Below, piece after piece: positions 52,718 to 63,600 of a stretch of 64,000 nt of DNA; within the stretch, counting starts at the first letter, position 1, and each line of letters starts with the position of its first letter. The notes under the pieces are model-generated. The model made no database searches, was not told the origin of the DNA, and saw only the letters and a program-made list of their open reading frames with translations. Made by a program: the position numbers and the translations under genes. The stretch is from positions 1 to 64,000 of the forward strand of contig CAMCUZ010000009.1 of the NCBI GenBank assembly GCA_945879145.1, read 5' to 3'. Source of the DNA: an uncultured Mediterranea sp. Lineage in GTDB: Bacteria; Bacteroidota; Bacteroidia; Bacteroidales; Bacteroidaceae.

Positions 52718-54418
52718 TTATTTCCAACCCGGATTCTGGTCGAGCTGCGGATTCAGCGTAATCTGGCCCGAAGGAACGGGATAGAAGTAGTACTTCTTGT
52801 CGTATGCACGGGGCTGATTGATGGTGTTTGAACCAATCATGTAGCCATCGGCTGCTACATCCACTTCGGGGTTAGCCAGCTTGCTCAGGTTAGCACCCTT
52901 GTAGATGTTGGGATGCTTGTTGCTATCGAGCAGTTCGAGCTGATGCCAACGAACGAGGTCCCAGTAACGAGTCCAGTTGTCGAACATCAATTCGCAACGA
53001 CGCTGGCGACGAATCTCCCACAGCAGGTTGCTTACGCCCATGTTGTTGGCAGGGTCAGCCTCCGGAGCAGTAGTCAGACCGGGCAGACCGGCACGTTCCA
53101 TCAGCAGGTTGACGCTCTTGTCGAGGTCGCTCTGCGTGAGGGTACCCAGTTCAGCCTTAGCCTCAGCATAGTTCAGATAGACCACAGAAATCCAGTAGAG
53201 CGGACAGTCGGTATATTGCTTACCGATATTGTTACGGTCGCCAAGAGCCAGTTCATCAGGATTGTCGTATTTAGCGATACCATAACCTGTAGAAGAGGTG
53301 AACGGAGCTACACCGGCACGTGAGTAGGCCGATCCCTTGAAAGCGAGCACGGGGTCGAGGATAATGCTCAAGCGCTTATCGCGCGTGGCGAGAATCGGTT
53401 CAATGTTGAAGTGACCCTCTGCATCAGGTTCAACGGCATCGTTGGTATCCATGCTGGTAGTAGCAAGCGGTTTACCATCCAAGAAGAGGAAGGCATCAAA
53501 GGCATCCTTCGTCATACCGCTTGTACCACTGGTGTTGACGGTATAGTCGATGGTGGAGTGCATCAATGAGTTCTGCGAATAGGGCTTGTAGAAGATCATT
53601 TCGGGGTTCGAAGCCAGGCTGAGAGAGTTGTAGTTAGCCTTGTAGTCGCCACTCAGCGCATAGCTCTTGGCCATCAGGGCTTCGCAAGCCGAAACACACT
53701 CCTGCAGATACTTCTTGGCACGTGCTTCATCGGGACCCTTACCGGCATTGTCGTCAGCGGTACGGTAGCGGCAGTAGGTACCTTCATAGAGTGTCACGTC
53801 AGCCTTCATAGCCAGCGCCATGTCGGCACTAAAACGTTGCTTGTTGGTGCCGGTGATGTGAGCGGCAGCGAAGTTGAGGTCTTCGAGCACCTTGTCCATC
53901 ACGGCATCACGGTCGGTACGCGGTCCGTAGAGCACCTCCTTGTCATTGGGGTCGAGCACGCCCTCTACCCAAGGTACATTACCATACATGCGCACCAGCT
54001 GATAGTACTGCCAGGCACGATTCAGGCGGGCAATGCCGATGAAGTTGTTCTTCTCTTTTTCGGTCAGCGTAGAGCCGTTTACCCCTTCGATGATATAGGC
54101 AGCACGACGGATTTCGGTAAAGGGTGCAGACCAGTTGGTGGAGCTGGAGGGTACGTTGAGGTTAGTCCAGTTGTTGTCCTGGTAGTCCACCTGGTCATCG
54201 CTCAGCGTCTTGAAGTAGAACCAGCCACCGCCACCACCATTACCATAACCCAAGTATTGGTTATAGAAGGTGTTGCATTGGTTGTCCACGTTGCTGGTGT
54301 TGCTCCAGTAAGCTGACGTATTGGTAAAGGTATCGAGTGGCGATTTGTCCAACAGGTCGTTGCAACTTGTCAGCGCAGCGAGCGCCACGGTGCTATATAT
54401 AAATAGTTTTTTCATCAT
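52718..54418 (-). CDS. SusD/RagB-family surface lipoprotein
   Basis: A 566-residue lipoprotein (lipobox LTSC, lipidated C19, then NDLLDKSPLDTF, the usual SusD beginning). The helical TPR-type core is seen in IARLNRAWQYYQLVRMYGNVPWVEG and the C-terminal RRCELMFDNWTRYWDLVRWH block. SusD proteins cap the SusC channel and bind the glycan or peptide substrate on the cell surface. The gene follows susC by 21 bp. No glycoside hydrolase, sulfatase, protease, or ECF sigma/anti-sigma gene is adjacent, so the ligand cannot be inferred. Confidence 0.95.
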   Translation of the reverse strand: MMKKLFIYSTVALAALTSCNDLLDKSPLDTFTNTSAYWSNTSNVDNQCNTFYNQYLGYGNGGGGGWFYFKTLSDDQVDYQDNNWTNLNVPSSSTNWSAPFTEIRRAAYIIEGVNGSTLTEKEKNNFIGIARLNRAWQYYQLVRMYGNVPWVEGVLDPNDKEVLYGPRTDRDAVMDKVLEDLNFAAAHITGTNKQRFSADMALAMKADVTLYEGTYCRYRTADDNAGKGPDEARAKKYLQECVSACEALMAKSYALSGDYKANYNSLSLASNPEMIFYKPYSQNSLMHSTIDYTVNTSGTSGMTKDAFDAFLFLDGKPLATTSMDTNDAVEPDAEGHFNIEPILATRDKRLSIILDPVLAFKGSAYSRAGVAPFTSSTGYGIAKYDNPDELALGDRNNIGKQYTDCPLYWISVVYLNYAEAKAELGTLTQSDLDKSVNLLMERAGLPGLTTAPEADPANNMGVSNLLWEIRRQRRCELMFDNWTRYWDLVRWHQLELLDSNKHPNIYKGANLSKLANPEVDVAADGYMIGSNTINQPRAYDKKYYFYPVPSGQITLNPQLDQNPGWK

Positions 54419-54439
54419 TCCAAAGTTTTTAGCAGTGAA

Positions 54440-57400
54440 TTAAAGAGTTACCTGAACACCAAACGAGAAGGTACGGGTGATCGGCGCTGTACGTCCCCAA
54501 CCACCATAGCTCAAACCTTCACCCGTGTTGACTTCGGGGTCAACAGGGAGGTCGTTGCCCTTGTGGAGCAGGAAGAGGTTGCTGCCGCTGAAGTAGATGC
54601 GGGCCTTCTCAATGAACGCCTTGCGAGTCCACTCCTTCGGAAGGGTGTAACCTACGGTTACGTTCTTCAGACGGAGGTAGGACATATCGGTCAGGTAGCG
54701 AGTCTGCGGATAGTAGTTATTGCAACCGTTGGCGATGGTAGAGATACGTCCCTTGGTATCATTACCCGGGTAGAGGCGCGGATAGGTATTGCCCTGGTTG
54801 ATCTCGTAACCGGTGATGGTCTTCCAATCGCTACTGTAGAGCACCTTGTTGTAGCTGGTCTGGTTTTCATAGACTGCCAGGTCAGCGGCACGCATCAAGG
54901 GGAAGTTGAGTGAAGAGATGGTCCAGTTGTCGCGCTTGCCTACGCCTTGGAAGAAGAGGTCGATGTCGATACCCTTCCAGCTGCCACCAAGGTGGAATGC
55001 ATATTCATAGCGTGGGAGTGTATTACCAATCACCTTCAGGTCGCCATGGTCATCAGCCGTACCCTTGCCGCCGTCAATCTTACCGTCCTTATTCAAGTCC
55101 TTATACTTGATATCACCCGGGCCGTAGTGGAACGAACCGGTTTCAAGTCCTGCCTGCGAGGGCACACCGTTGGCATAGTTCCAGCTGCCGTCAGCATTCT
55201 TACCGGTGAAGTCGCTCTCTTCGAAGTAGCGATCGGTCTCGAAGCCCCAGATGTCGCCGTAGGTTCTGCCGCTATAGTATGAGTTGAGCAGCTTGCTATC
55301 GTTGGTCCACTTGGTCACTTCGGTCTTGCTATCGCTCAGGTTGAAGTTAGCATAGACGTTGAAATCACCGAAGGTGTGGTGCCAGTCGAGGTTGAGTTCC
55401 CAACCACGGGTGCGCATCGTACCAGCATTTTCATAAGGAGCAGAAGCACCCAGCACGTTCGGACGGGTCTGAGCGGGAGCCAGCATGTCGCGGTTCTCAC
55501 GCTGATACCAGTCGAAGCTGGCATTAAGTTCATTGTTCAAGAAGCCCAGGTCGATACCGATGTCCGTTGTGCGGATGCGTTCCCAAGAGAGCGATGAGGA
55601 TACCAGGTCGGGCATGTTGTACATCGTCAGCTTGTTGGCATTGGCGCCGTTGCCATCTACCCAGTAAATATAACCGGTGCTGGCGTTGTTCTGACGCTGG
55701 CTGATAAGGGCCTCAAACATATAGTCACCCACGGCTTCGTTACCGATTTCACCCCAAGAGGCACGGATCTTACCGCTGCTGACCACCTTCTTCAGCGGAG
55801 CGAAGTAGGCCTCTTCAGAGAAGCGATAACCTACGGATGCTGAAGGGAAGAAAGCCCACTGGTCGCTGTGCGGGAAGCGAGACGAGCCATCATAGCGGCC
55901 GTTGAGTTCCAGCAGGTAGATGCCCTTGTAGTCGTAGTTAATACGACCAAAGTAACCGGCCGATGCACGGTCGTTATGTGCCCAGCCAATCTGCTGACCA
56001 TCCTGTTTAGCCAGGTTCAGTTCGTTGTACGACTGGTCATACAATCCCGAGCGCTGACCGCTCAGGTAGATGTAGTCGGTCTCTTCAGCATTGGCACCCG
56101 CCATTACATTCAGGTTGTGGTGCTTGGCGAAGGTCTTGGCGTAGTTCATGTAAGCATTCAGCGTCCAGGTGTTGCGCTTCGACATGTCGCGGAAGGCAGT
56201 CGTAGCCGACTTGCTGACGATATACGAAGGAGTGGTTGAACCCCAGTTGCGGGCATAAACGGAGAAGTCATCCCAACGCATCGTCTGATTCTGGATAGCG
56301 TAGGTGAAGTCTGCATTGAAGGTCAAGCCCTTGATGATTTCGGCCTTCACGTAGCTGTTCATACGGGTCAAGTCGGTGATGATGTTGCGGTCAGAGGCCT
56401 GCTTAATCATACCGATGACGCGTGAATCGACACCGTCAATCGTGTTGGAGGGGATGAAGAAAGAGCCCCAGCGCCACAGGTACTGATAGGTACTTGAGTA
56501 GGTTTCGGGCTTGGTGTAGTCGCGGCGTGAGAAGTTCATGCGGGCGCCTACCTCCAGCCAATCAAAGATTTTGGAAGAGACGTTGGCCGAAATGTTGTAC
56601 TTCTTGAGCTTATCGGGACGAATCTTCAAGAGACCCTCCTTCGAATCGTAGCCAAACGACAGGTAGTAGTTGGTCTTACCCGAGGTGCCCTGTACGTTGA
56701 GGTTGTGGCTCTGCGAGGGAGCAGCCTTGCTATAGAAGATATCCTGGATATCGTAGTCGGCATAGTAGTAGGCCGTACCGTCAATCACAGCATAGTCGCC
56801 CACATCGCTGTCGCTCTTGTAGGGACGAGCCTCGCCGTAACCAATCTTGCCACCGTTCTGCTGTTTCCACTTCTCAGCGTAGGGCAGCAACTTGTCGAAG
56901 TACATACCGAAGAGTTCCACTTCGTACTGGTTGGCATTGGCCTTACCTTCGAGGGCCATCTTCAACTGCGTCGGAACATCGGGATAATCGGGAATGTAGG
57001 TGGACTGGTCCCAAGCAAAGTTATTGCTGTAATTGATGGTCACCTTATCGGTAGGCTTGGCGCCCTTGGTCTGAATCAGGATGACACCGAAGGCAGCACG
57101 CGTACCATAGATGGAGGTAGAGGCAGCATCCTTCAATACAGAGATGCTCTCGATGTCCTGCGTATTCAGGAAAGAGATATCATCGTAAGGAACTCCATCG
57201 ACCACAATCAAGGGGTTGCTCACTTCACCGTTGCTCAAGGTTCCGACACCACGGATGCGCATCGAAGCAGCTTCGTTGATGTTACCAGAGGTGGTGGTGA
57301 TAGTCAAACCCGGAACAGCTCCCTGCAGCGCCTTGGCCACATCCTGCTGCGGACGACCTTCCATGGTCTTGCCCAGATCAACCGTGGTTACAGCACCGGT

Positions 57401-57823
57401 CAGGTTCGCCTTCTTCTGCGTACCATAACCTACAACCACCACTTCGTCGAGCAATTCGGTATCTTCTTTCAATACCACGCGGAGCGTCTTGGCAGCCTTT
57501 ACCTCTTGTGTCTTATAGCCCACGAAAGAGACTTTCAGTGTGGCACCCGCCTTAACGGTCAGAGTAAACTGGCCGTCAATATTGGTCACGATACCGTTGG
57601 AAGTACCTTTTTCTACCACACTGGCACCAATGACGGGTTCGCCTTTGGTATCGACCACCACGCCGCTGATGGTAACAGATTGCATTTGTTCGGTAACGCC
57701 GGGAGCTGCTGCTGTAGCCTCGGCTGCCCAAAGATTACCGCTACTTAAGCACAGTGCGCTCAGAGCCACTGCCGTGAGGAACTTGCTGTGAGACAGTCCT
57801 CTTAGTTTGCGATTTTCATTCAT
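54440..57823 (-). CDS. SusC/RagA-family TonB-dependent transporter
   Basis: A 1127-residue outer-membrane receptor. After the signal peptide comes a carboxypeptidase-like beta-sandwich (SGVVVDTKGEPVIGASVVEK, about residues 50-125), a TonB-box-like region and the plug (DEVVVVGYGTQKKANLTGAV, then MRIRGVGTLSNGEVSNPLIV), then a 22-strand barrel ending in aromatic-rich strands (TFSFGVQVTL). It imports a ligand captured by SusD using TonB energy. No anti-sigma-interacting extension is present at the N-terminus, so it is not of the sigma-factor-signalling class. A long (about 560 bp) upstream gap may carry regulation; no confident promoter was found. Confidence 0.96.
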   Translation of the reverse strand: MNENRKLRGLSHSKFLTAVALSALCLSSGNLWAAEATAAAPGVTEQMQSVTISGVVVDTKGEPVIGASVVEKGTSNGIVTNIDGQFTLTVKAGATLKVSFVGYKTQEVKAAKTLRVVLKEDTELLDEVVVVGYGTQKKANLTGAVTTVDLGKTMEGRPQQDVAKALQGAVPGLTITTTSGNINEAASMRIRGVGTLSNGEVSNPLIVVDGVPYDDISFLNTQDIESISVLKDAASTSIYGTRAAFGVILIQTKGAKPTDKVTINYSNNFAWDQSTYIPDYPDVPTQLKMALEGKANANQYEVELFGMYFDKLLPYAEKWKQQNGGKIGYGEARPYKSDSDVGDYAVIDGTAYYYADYDIQDIFYSKAAPSQSHNLNVQGTSGKTNYYLSFGYDSKEGLLKIRPDKLKKYNISANVSSKIFDWLEVGARMNFSRRDYTKPETYSSTYQYLWRWGSFFIPSNTIDGVDSRVIGMIKQASDRNIITDLTRMNSYVKAEIIKGLTFNADFTYAIQNQTMRWDDFSVYARNWGSTTPSYIVSKSATTAFRDMSKRNTWTLNAYMNYAKTFAKHHNLNVMAGANAEETDYIYLSGQRSGLYDQSYNELNLAKQDGQQIGWAHNDRASAGYFGRINYDYKGIYLLELNGRYDGSSRFPHSDQWAFFPSASVGYRFSEEAYFAPLKKVVSSGKIRASWGEIGNEAVGDYMFEALISQRQNNASTGYIYWVDGNGANANKLTMYNMPDLVSSSLSWERIRTTDIGIDLGFLNNELNASFDWYQRENRDMLAPAQTRPNVLGASAPYENAGTMRTRGWELNLDWHHTFGDFNVYANFNLSDSKTEVTKWTNDSKLLNSYYSGRTYGDIWGFETDRYFEESDFTGKNADGSWNYANGVPSQAGLETGSFHYGPGDIKYKDLNKDGKIDGGKGTADDHGDLKVIGNTLPRYEYAFHLGGSWKGIDIDLFFQGVGKRDNWTISSLNFPLMRAADLAVYENQTSYNKVLYSSDWKTITGYEINQGNTYPRLYPGNDTKGRISTIANGCNNYYPQTRYLTDMSYLRLKNVTVGYTLPKEWTRKAFIEKARIYFSGSNLFLLHKGNDLPVDPEVNTGEGLSYGGWGRTAPITRTFSFGVQVTL

Positions 57824-58260
57824 AACTGATTAGCGTAATTAATGTTGATAGGATGTAGAGATATTCAAATCTCCAGTAATAATAAATAGATATTCTCTGG
57901 GGCCAGCCCCTCAGGCCAACCCAAATTAACAGGATACAATGTGGTTTTAATCCATAGGCGGTACTAAAAATTAAGCATTCATATTTTAACAATTAACTCA
58001 AATTCATCCATATTACGCACTATTTGCGCATAGTTCTACTTATTTTTTTGCAAAGGAATAAATTATTTTAGAAATCAGCAAGCGATTTACATCAAATTAT
58101 TGTTAACAACACAAAATATTAGTAGAAAACAAGCTTCTCTATACCTTATTATATATATAGTAGATGCAAAGAGTGAATAATCCAGCGCTTTTCAGTAAGC
58201 AGAGAAGTTGATTCCCGTTTGAAGAAAATAGGTCATCTATTTGAAGAAAACATGTGAGCA
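57824..58260. other. AT-rich gene-free leader of susC
   Basis: No convincing gene. It contains the susC leader on the minus strand, a short GC-rich hairpin (GGGGCCAGCCCC near 57900) and AT-rich sequence. The best -7-like site is TTAATTTG on the minus strand (57922-57929; 7 of 8), without a -33 element. susC leaders in Bacteroides often carry post-transcriptional control, but nothing definite can be read here. Confidence 0.4.
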
Positions 58261-58295
58261 AAAAAAAGTTCCAGCACGTAGCTAACGGCTGGAAC
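58261..58295 (-). terminator. Terminator of meaB
   Basis: GTTCCAGC (58268-58275) pairs with GCTGGAAC (58288-58295), with a 12-nt loop, and on the minus strand a run of seven T follows. Located about 90 bp after the meaB stop, with repeat copy D in between. Confidence 0.85.
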
Positions 58296-58303
58296 CTTGT
58301 AAT

Positions 58304-58333
58304 GTATTTGGGCGGAACATATTCCGCCCCTAC
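58304..58333. repeat. Palindromic repeat element, copy D
   Basis: Thirty bases identical to the right arm of copy A at 28 positions, with core GGGCGGAACATATTCCGCCC. It lies between meaB and its terminator, so it is transcribed with meaB. Confidence 0.8.
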
Positions 58334-58384
58334 AGGATCTATTTTCATGAACGCATGAAGTCATCTGGCTGGATGACTCATCTG

Positions 58385-59485
58385 TTACTCCTTCAGTGCC
58401 TGGAAATAGGTGTCAAGCAGGTCACGTGCAGCAATGAAAGAGGAGATGCGACCCTCTAACACCTGCTTCTCCTTGAGCTGAAGCAGGGACTCCACCTCGG
58501 GATGATGATAGAAGCTGGAGCGCAGATGCTCGTTAATGGATTCGTACATCCAATACTTGCTCTGCTCATTACGGCGGTAATCGAAGTAACCATTCGCCTT
58601 CACAAAGCGAACATACTCATAGACCATATCCCATATCTCCTTGATGCCCAGGTTATAGAATCCTGAGTAGCAGAGCACCTGCGGTGTCCAACCACTCTCT
58701 GGTGCAGGAAACAGATGAAGTGCATTCCGGAACTGCGTAGCTGCCAGACGGGCACGCTCCAGGTTATCGCCATCCGCCTTGTTGATGACAATGCCATCGG
58801 CCATCTCCATGATACCTCGCTTGATGCCTTGCAATTCGTCGCCCGTGCCTGAGAGCTGAATCAACAGGAAAAAATCCACCATAGAGTGAACAGCCGTCTC
58901 GCTCTGCCCCACCCCCACGGTCTCTACAAAGATCTTATCAAAGCCGGCAGCCTCGCAGAGAAAGATGGTCTCACGCGTCTTGCGCGCTACACCACCCAAT
59001 GAACCCGCCGATGGACTGGGACGGATGAAGGAGTCGGGATGAACAGCCAGCTTCTCCATACGGGTCTTATCACCCAAGATACTCCCCTTGCTCCGCTCGC
59101 TGCTCGGGTCGATGGCCAATACGGCCAGCTTGCCGCCATACTGCTGCAGCACATGCAGTCCAAAGGCATCAATCGAGGTACTCTTTCCTGCTCCCGGTAC
59201 ACCGCTGATACCCACACGCACCGACTTGCCGGTATAGGGGAGACATTTCTCTATGACCTCTTGAGCCAGGGCTTGATGCTCCGGACGCACACTCTCAACG
59301 AGCGTCACTGCTTGGCTGAGTAGCGTGACGTTGCCCTTGAGGATACCTTCTACAAACTCGCCCGCAGTGAGCTGACGCCTACGGGGCTTACGCTTCAGGT
59401 AAGGATTGACCGATGAGGGTTGCTCCACACCGGCATTCACCACCAATCCTTTATACGCTTCACTATTCTCGGGATGTTCCATCAT
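58385..59485 (-). CDS. meaB: MeaB/ArgK GTPase, methylmalonyl-CoA mutase chaperone
   Basis: A 366-residue G3E-class P-loop GTPase. The Walker A loop is GVPGAGKS (95-102, K101) and base recognition is by NKADGD; VETVGVGQSE is the switch region of the family. It loads and protects the B12 cofactor of methylmalonyl-CoA mutase, an enzyme of the succinate-propionate route in Bacteroides. The mutase genes are not in the window. Seventeen bp separate it from the DUF1573 gene upstream, so they may share a transcript. Confidence 0.94.
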   Translation of the reverse strand: MMEHPENSEAYKGLVVNAGVEQPSSVNPYLKRKPRRRQLTAGEFVEGILKGNVTLLSQAVTLVESVRPEHQALAQEVIEKCLPYTGKSVRVGISGVPGAGKSTSIDAFGLHVLQQYGGKLAVLAIDPSSERSKGSILGDKTRMEKLAVHPDSFIRPSPSAGSLGGVARKTRETIFLCEAAGFDKIFVETVGVGQSETAVHSMVDFFLLIQLSGTGDELQGIKRGIMEMADGIVINKADGDNLERARLAATQFRNALHLFPAPESGWTPQVLCYSGFYNLGIKEIWDMVYEYVRFVKANGYFDYRRNEQSKYWMYESINEHLRSSFYHHPEVESLLQLKEKQVLEGRISSFIAARDLLDTYFQALKE

Positions 59486-59502
59486 ATCGTAGTGCTTTAG
59501 GG

Positions 59503-60570
59503 TTATTTGGCTTGTATATTGATTTCTTTCTTGGGGTGCTGCGGGTCGTTGGTAATCATCAACAAGCGGAGCGGACGGCGCGACTTGTTGATGTTGCGTC
59601 GATCCACGGTGACACGCAGTCTGGTGGATTCGCCTGGCTGGAGCAACTGCTTCTTCAGCGCTACCCCCACAGCGGGGTGAAACACCTGCAGTTTACTGAT
59701 TTCGAGCGGCGAACGGCCGTTATTAGTTACGACGATATCCTGTTTAGCCTTCTGCTTCTTGGAGAGCAGCGACCGCATATCCAGCTCCTCAGCCGACAGG
59801 TGAATCAATGGAGCACGCTCCAGCGCCTCGGGGCTCAACGAAGAGAAATCGGGCAAAAGGATGGCCGAGACCGGAAGTTCGTTCTCATCAGAGACCTTAT
59901 CCCCCTGGAAACGGGCTACATAAACTGACGATTGCGTCAGTCCCAAATCAGCCAGTCGGTCCGAATTGAGCGTAATGGTCATCACCCCCTTCTCTCCCTG
60001 CTGCAAGACAGTGGGTTTGCACGTGGCCTCCAAGTACGAGGGCAGGTGCATGAGCACGGGCTCGTACGGACGATCGGAGAGGTTGACTACACCCAGCGTG
60101 AGCTGAGGCGCCTCACCTCGATAGACGTCGGGAAACTCCAGGCTGTTCTGGTCAATGCGAATCTGCCCAATCTGGTAGGGATGGGTCAGGGTGAAGTCCT
60201 TGATTTCGGCCACCACCTCACCAGCCAATCGAAGATAGACCAGATAAGGTTCAGCATTGGTCATCACAGCCACCGACTTCTGGAATCTACCCAGCAACTG
60301 CGCATCGAAGGTTACGGCCACCTCCCCCTTCTCGCCAGGAGCTATCGGAGTTTGGGTCCATTGCACCTTGGAGCACTCACAATCGGGCTCCACCTCAGAG
60401 AGCACCAGCGGCTTGTCGCCCGTATTGGTAATCACATAGCGCACGGTCTTTGGATGTTTCCACTCAATCTGTCCGAGGTTAATCAGTTCAGTATTCGATG
60501 TAAAGCGTGCCTGTGCCGTAGCGCTCAACACCACGCACAAGCTATAAAAAAGGGTCATCAATCGTTTCAT
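59503..60570 (-). CDS. Exported DUF1573-repeat protein
   Basis: A 355-residue exported protein (signal peptide MKRLMTLFYSLCVVLSATAQ). It has three immunoglobulin-like units of about 100 residues; the first is a clear DUF1573 domain: NTELINLGQIEWKHPKTVRYVITNTGDKPLVL in residues about 25-56, then a DCECSKVQW motif. DUF1573 proteins are abundant in Bacteroidetes envelopes; function unknown. ATG 60570 is chosen for the signal peptide; a -7 element (TACCTTTG, minus strand, 60600-60607) lies 30 bp upstream. meaB follows 17 bp downstream. Confidence 0.85.
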   Translation of the reverse strand: MKRLMTLFYSLCVVLSATAQARFTSNTELINLGQIEWKHPKTVRYVITNTGDKPLVLSEVEPDCECSKVQWTQTPIAPGEKGEVAVTFDAQLLGRFQKSVAVMTNAEPYLVYLRLAGEVVAEIKDFTLTHPYQIGQIRIDQNSLEFPDVYRGEAPQLTLGVVNLSDRPYEPVLMHLPSYLEATCKPTVLQQGEKGVMTITLNSDRLADLGLTQSSVYVARFQGDKVSDENELPVSAILLPDFSSLSPEALERAPLIHLSAEELDMRSLLSKKQKAKQDIVVTNNGRSPLEISKLQVFHPAVGVALKKQLLQPGESTRLRVTVDRRNINKSRRPLRLLMITNDPQHPKKEINIQAK

Positions 60571-60599
60571 TCGTTGCATACATTCGTTTCATGGATGAG

Positions 60600-60607
60600 C
60601 AAAGGTA
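60600..60607 (-). promoter_or_regulatory. -7 element of the DUF1573-meaB unit
   Basis: TACCTTTG on the minus strand fits TAnnTTTG, 30 bp before ATG 60570. CAAA motifs at 60622 and 60631 are possible but badly spaced -33 elements. Confidence 0.5.
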
Positions 60608-60652
60608 GTGTTTTCTTTCCACAAACCATGCAAAATAACGGAATTTTTCACC

Positions 60653-63600
60653 TTATCTCACAATCTCCACGCGCTGAGTGGCCGAATGGGCCGCAAATTC
60701 AGGAGCGTAGGCACACTGCATGGAGGCCATACCTGCCTCGTATGCCCCCGCTCGCACCACCCTGTAGGCGTGCTCCAGCACATGTACCCCCTTGGGCAGA
60801 TGGTCGAAGAAATAGGTAGCCGAGGCATCTTTTACATCCAGATAATAGCCCAGGCCACGGTTCCAACGGTATCCCGAATAGACGGAGAGCGGCTCGAAGC
60901 AAGCTCCCCGCTGATCCTTGAGCTGCACGAAGTCCATGCTGCGGTCGGTGCGAAGCACGAGCCGAGCCACCACCTTGTCGCCCACAGCCACGCGCGTTAC
61001 TCCCTCAACCATCCGTTCTAACCTACTATGCCCCGCTGCATCGATGCGCTCCACATAGAGTTGTTTCTCCACTTGGAGCCCTTGACCGTAGGCTTTCACC
61101 TCCTCTACAGGCACCAAGCTACGGGCATAGAGAGCGCCCCATGCCATGCCCTCATCCATCTTCTCCACCTGCAACGTCCGACTATTCAAGGCCGCATCCC
61201 CCTCACCAAAGCTGCGCTGGATAGCGGCCACCCCATCTAGAGCCTCGCTAGAGGAGGTATCTATCTGTTCCTTGCCCAGAGTCAAACGCACGTGACCACT
61301 TTGCTGCCATGCTCCCCGACGGCCCTGCATCAACAAGGCATAGACCGCATCGGCCGAGGCCACCTGCTGGTTCCAGCTGCGGGTCTGCTTTTGCAGCAAA
61401 AGCCACACCTTCATCTGCTCAAGGAGCTCCTCCTCACCACCAACCCGCTGCAGGGCCTCCATACAGGCCACATGAATGGAGATGTTGTTCATGCCCCACA
61501 CCAGCGGCTCATTCATGGCCAAATAGGCTCCACGATCGGTAGTCCACGTCAAGTGCTCTTTGATGGATTGCACCACTTCGGCCGCATCCTCCTTCTTGCC
61601 ATGAGCCAGCAGAACCACGACCAGTCGAGCCTTCTGAGCCAGCGAGGTGGCACCACGTGCAGCTTCCCATAAGCGGAGACTTTCATCGGCCACCTTACGT
61701 TGTGCCTCGGTGAGCGGCGCACCACTAATGGCCAACAGGTAGAGGTAGTCCAACTCCTGCTGGGTAGCCACTGGAGGATTGTCGGGATGCGTGGCACGGT
61801 GACGCTCCTTATAACGCGCCAAGGCCTCCTCATGCAGATAGTGCATCCCCTTGCGCGCCATCTCAGCTGCCTCAGCAGTCAGAGGTTCACCAGTCAGCAT
61901 CGGTAAACGATAGAACTGTTGCAAGACGAACTGTGTCACGAAGCTGTTGCCGTGCATGCCAGCAAACCACCCCCAGGCACCAGAGGGAAGCTGCATCTGA
62001 CGCAACTTGGCCAAGGCTGTGGTGAGGCGGTAGTTCATCTGGTTGACATCAAAGAAGCGGGCAATGCGCAATTGTCGCTCAGTCTCGCTCTCGGCCTCCA
62101 TCACCCAGGGTGATTCCGCCAGCAGCAATTCCTTCAGCTCCTCCTGTTGCTCCAGACGGCTACGCAACGCCTGCTGCTCCACCCCTTGTGCACGCCATGC
62201 CGTAAAGAGACGCTCGATCTCTGGGTGTTGCTTGACAAGATGCAACCCCAAGCTCTCGCCATAGAATGAAGCGGCCCAGCAAATGGCATTGTCGGTTTCG
62301 GGTTGTTCGAAATCAGGCAAGGCTGCCACAGCATACCACGCCGGATGGCCAGCCATCTCCAGCGTCAACTGGCGCTGGGTGGCCTGTGGCGAACGACCGT
62401 TAAAGAGGGTATCGAGTGAAATGGTATAGTTACTCTTTCCATGGAGAACCAGTGGAATGGTTTCAGTCACCAGCACTTTACGGCCCAGCACAGGTACCAC
62501 CAGCTGCTCGCCGTCACTGAAAAGCTCCCCATCAGCCACCATACGCAGACCTACAACGGCACGCTCTTCAGTAAGATGGAGCGGGAAGCGCACCACCTCA
62601 CTGCCCATAGGCTGAACGGCAAAGGAGAGTTTCTTCACCTGAAGCACCTGTTCCGTGAGGGGGTCGAAAAGCGTCAGCTTGACCCTACCTTGCTGAGGTT
62701 GAGCCGTCTGGTTGGTAATCGTAGCTGAGAGTTCCATCTCATCCCCTACCCGCACATAGCGTGGCCATTGGGGCTGCAACATGAACTCCTTGGCCGTAAC
62801 GACCGTGCTGCGCAACACGCCCGTCCACATCTGCTGCGTATGAGCAAAGCCGATAAAGTTCCAGCGGGTCAGCCGCTGTGGAGCCACAAAGCGCAAGGTC
62901 ACATTTCCCTCGGCATCGGTAGCCAACTGAGGATAGAAGAAGGCCGTTTCGTTCAGTTTGTCACGAAGCTGAAAAGGCTTCTCCTTGACCTCTTTGGCCT
63001 GCACACCGCTCTCCTCCTCCATCATCACCTTCTCTTCCATAATCAACTGGTCGGTGGCGGCCGAAGCCATCACCCGGTTGCTGGCACGAAGTTCAACGGG
63101 CATCAGCATCACACCGCCCAACTGATGTAATGACGACTGTGGCCAAGCCAGCTCATCAAAGGCCCAAGCGGGCACCTTCGCAGCCTTCCAAGGGAAGTTG
63201 AACGAACGGTAGGGCAACGGATGCGGCTGTGAATGCCAAGAATAGGAATAGATAAAGGTACGTGCGCGCGAGAGAGTAAATGTGGGATCGTGAGATACGA
63301 ATCGATCGAGCGAAGCGTCATAGAGCAAAGCCATCAGCTCAGCTGCACACCCTTTACCATCCTGCAGTACCTGGAGTTGCCACTCCTCCTGCTGCCCGGG
63401 AATCAGCTGGTTGCGCATCACGTTCCACTTGAGTTGAAGCCTCTTGGGTTGGTCGGGTTTGCTCAACTGGAACTTATCCAGGTGGAGCAAACCCTCCTTT
63501 ACATACCCCAGAGCCAGCTGCAGCTCCTTTCCATACGCCTCACAATAAGGAATCTCAATACGCATCAGCGTGTCAGAGAGCACCTGAAGCTCCTGCTTCA

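Noticed and set aside
56705..57748. 347-codon plus-strand frame opposite susC
   Set aside because: A composition shadow of a long gene; no start signals and no family match.
58139..58348. 69-codon minus-strand frame
   Set aside because: Covers the meaB terminator and repeat copy D; no coding features.
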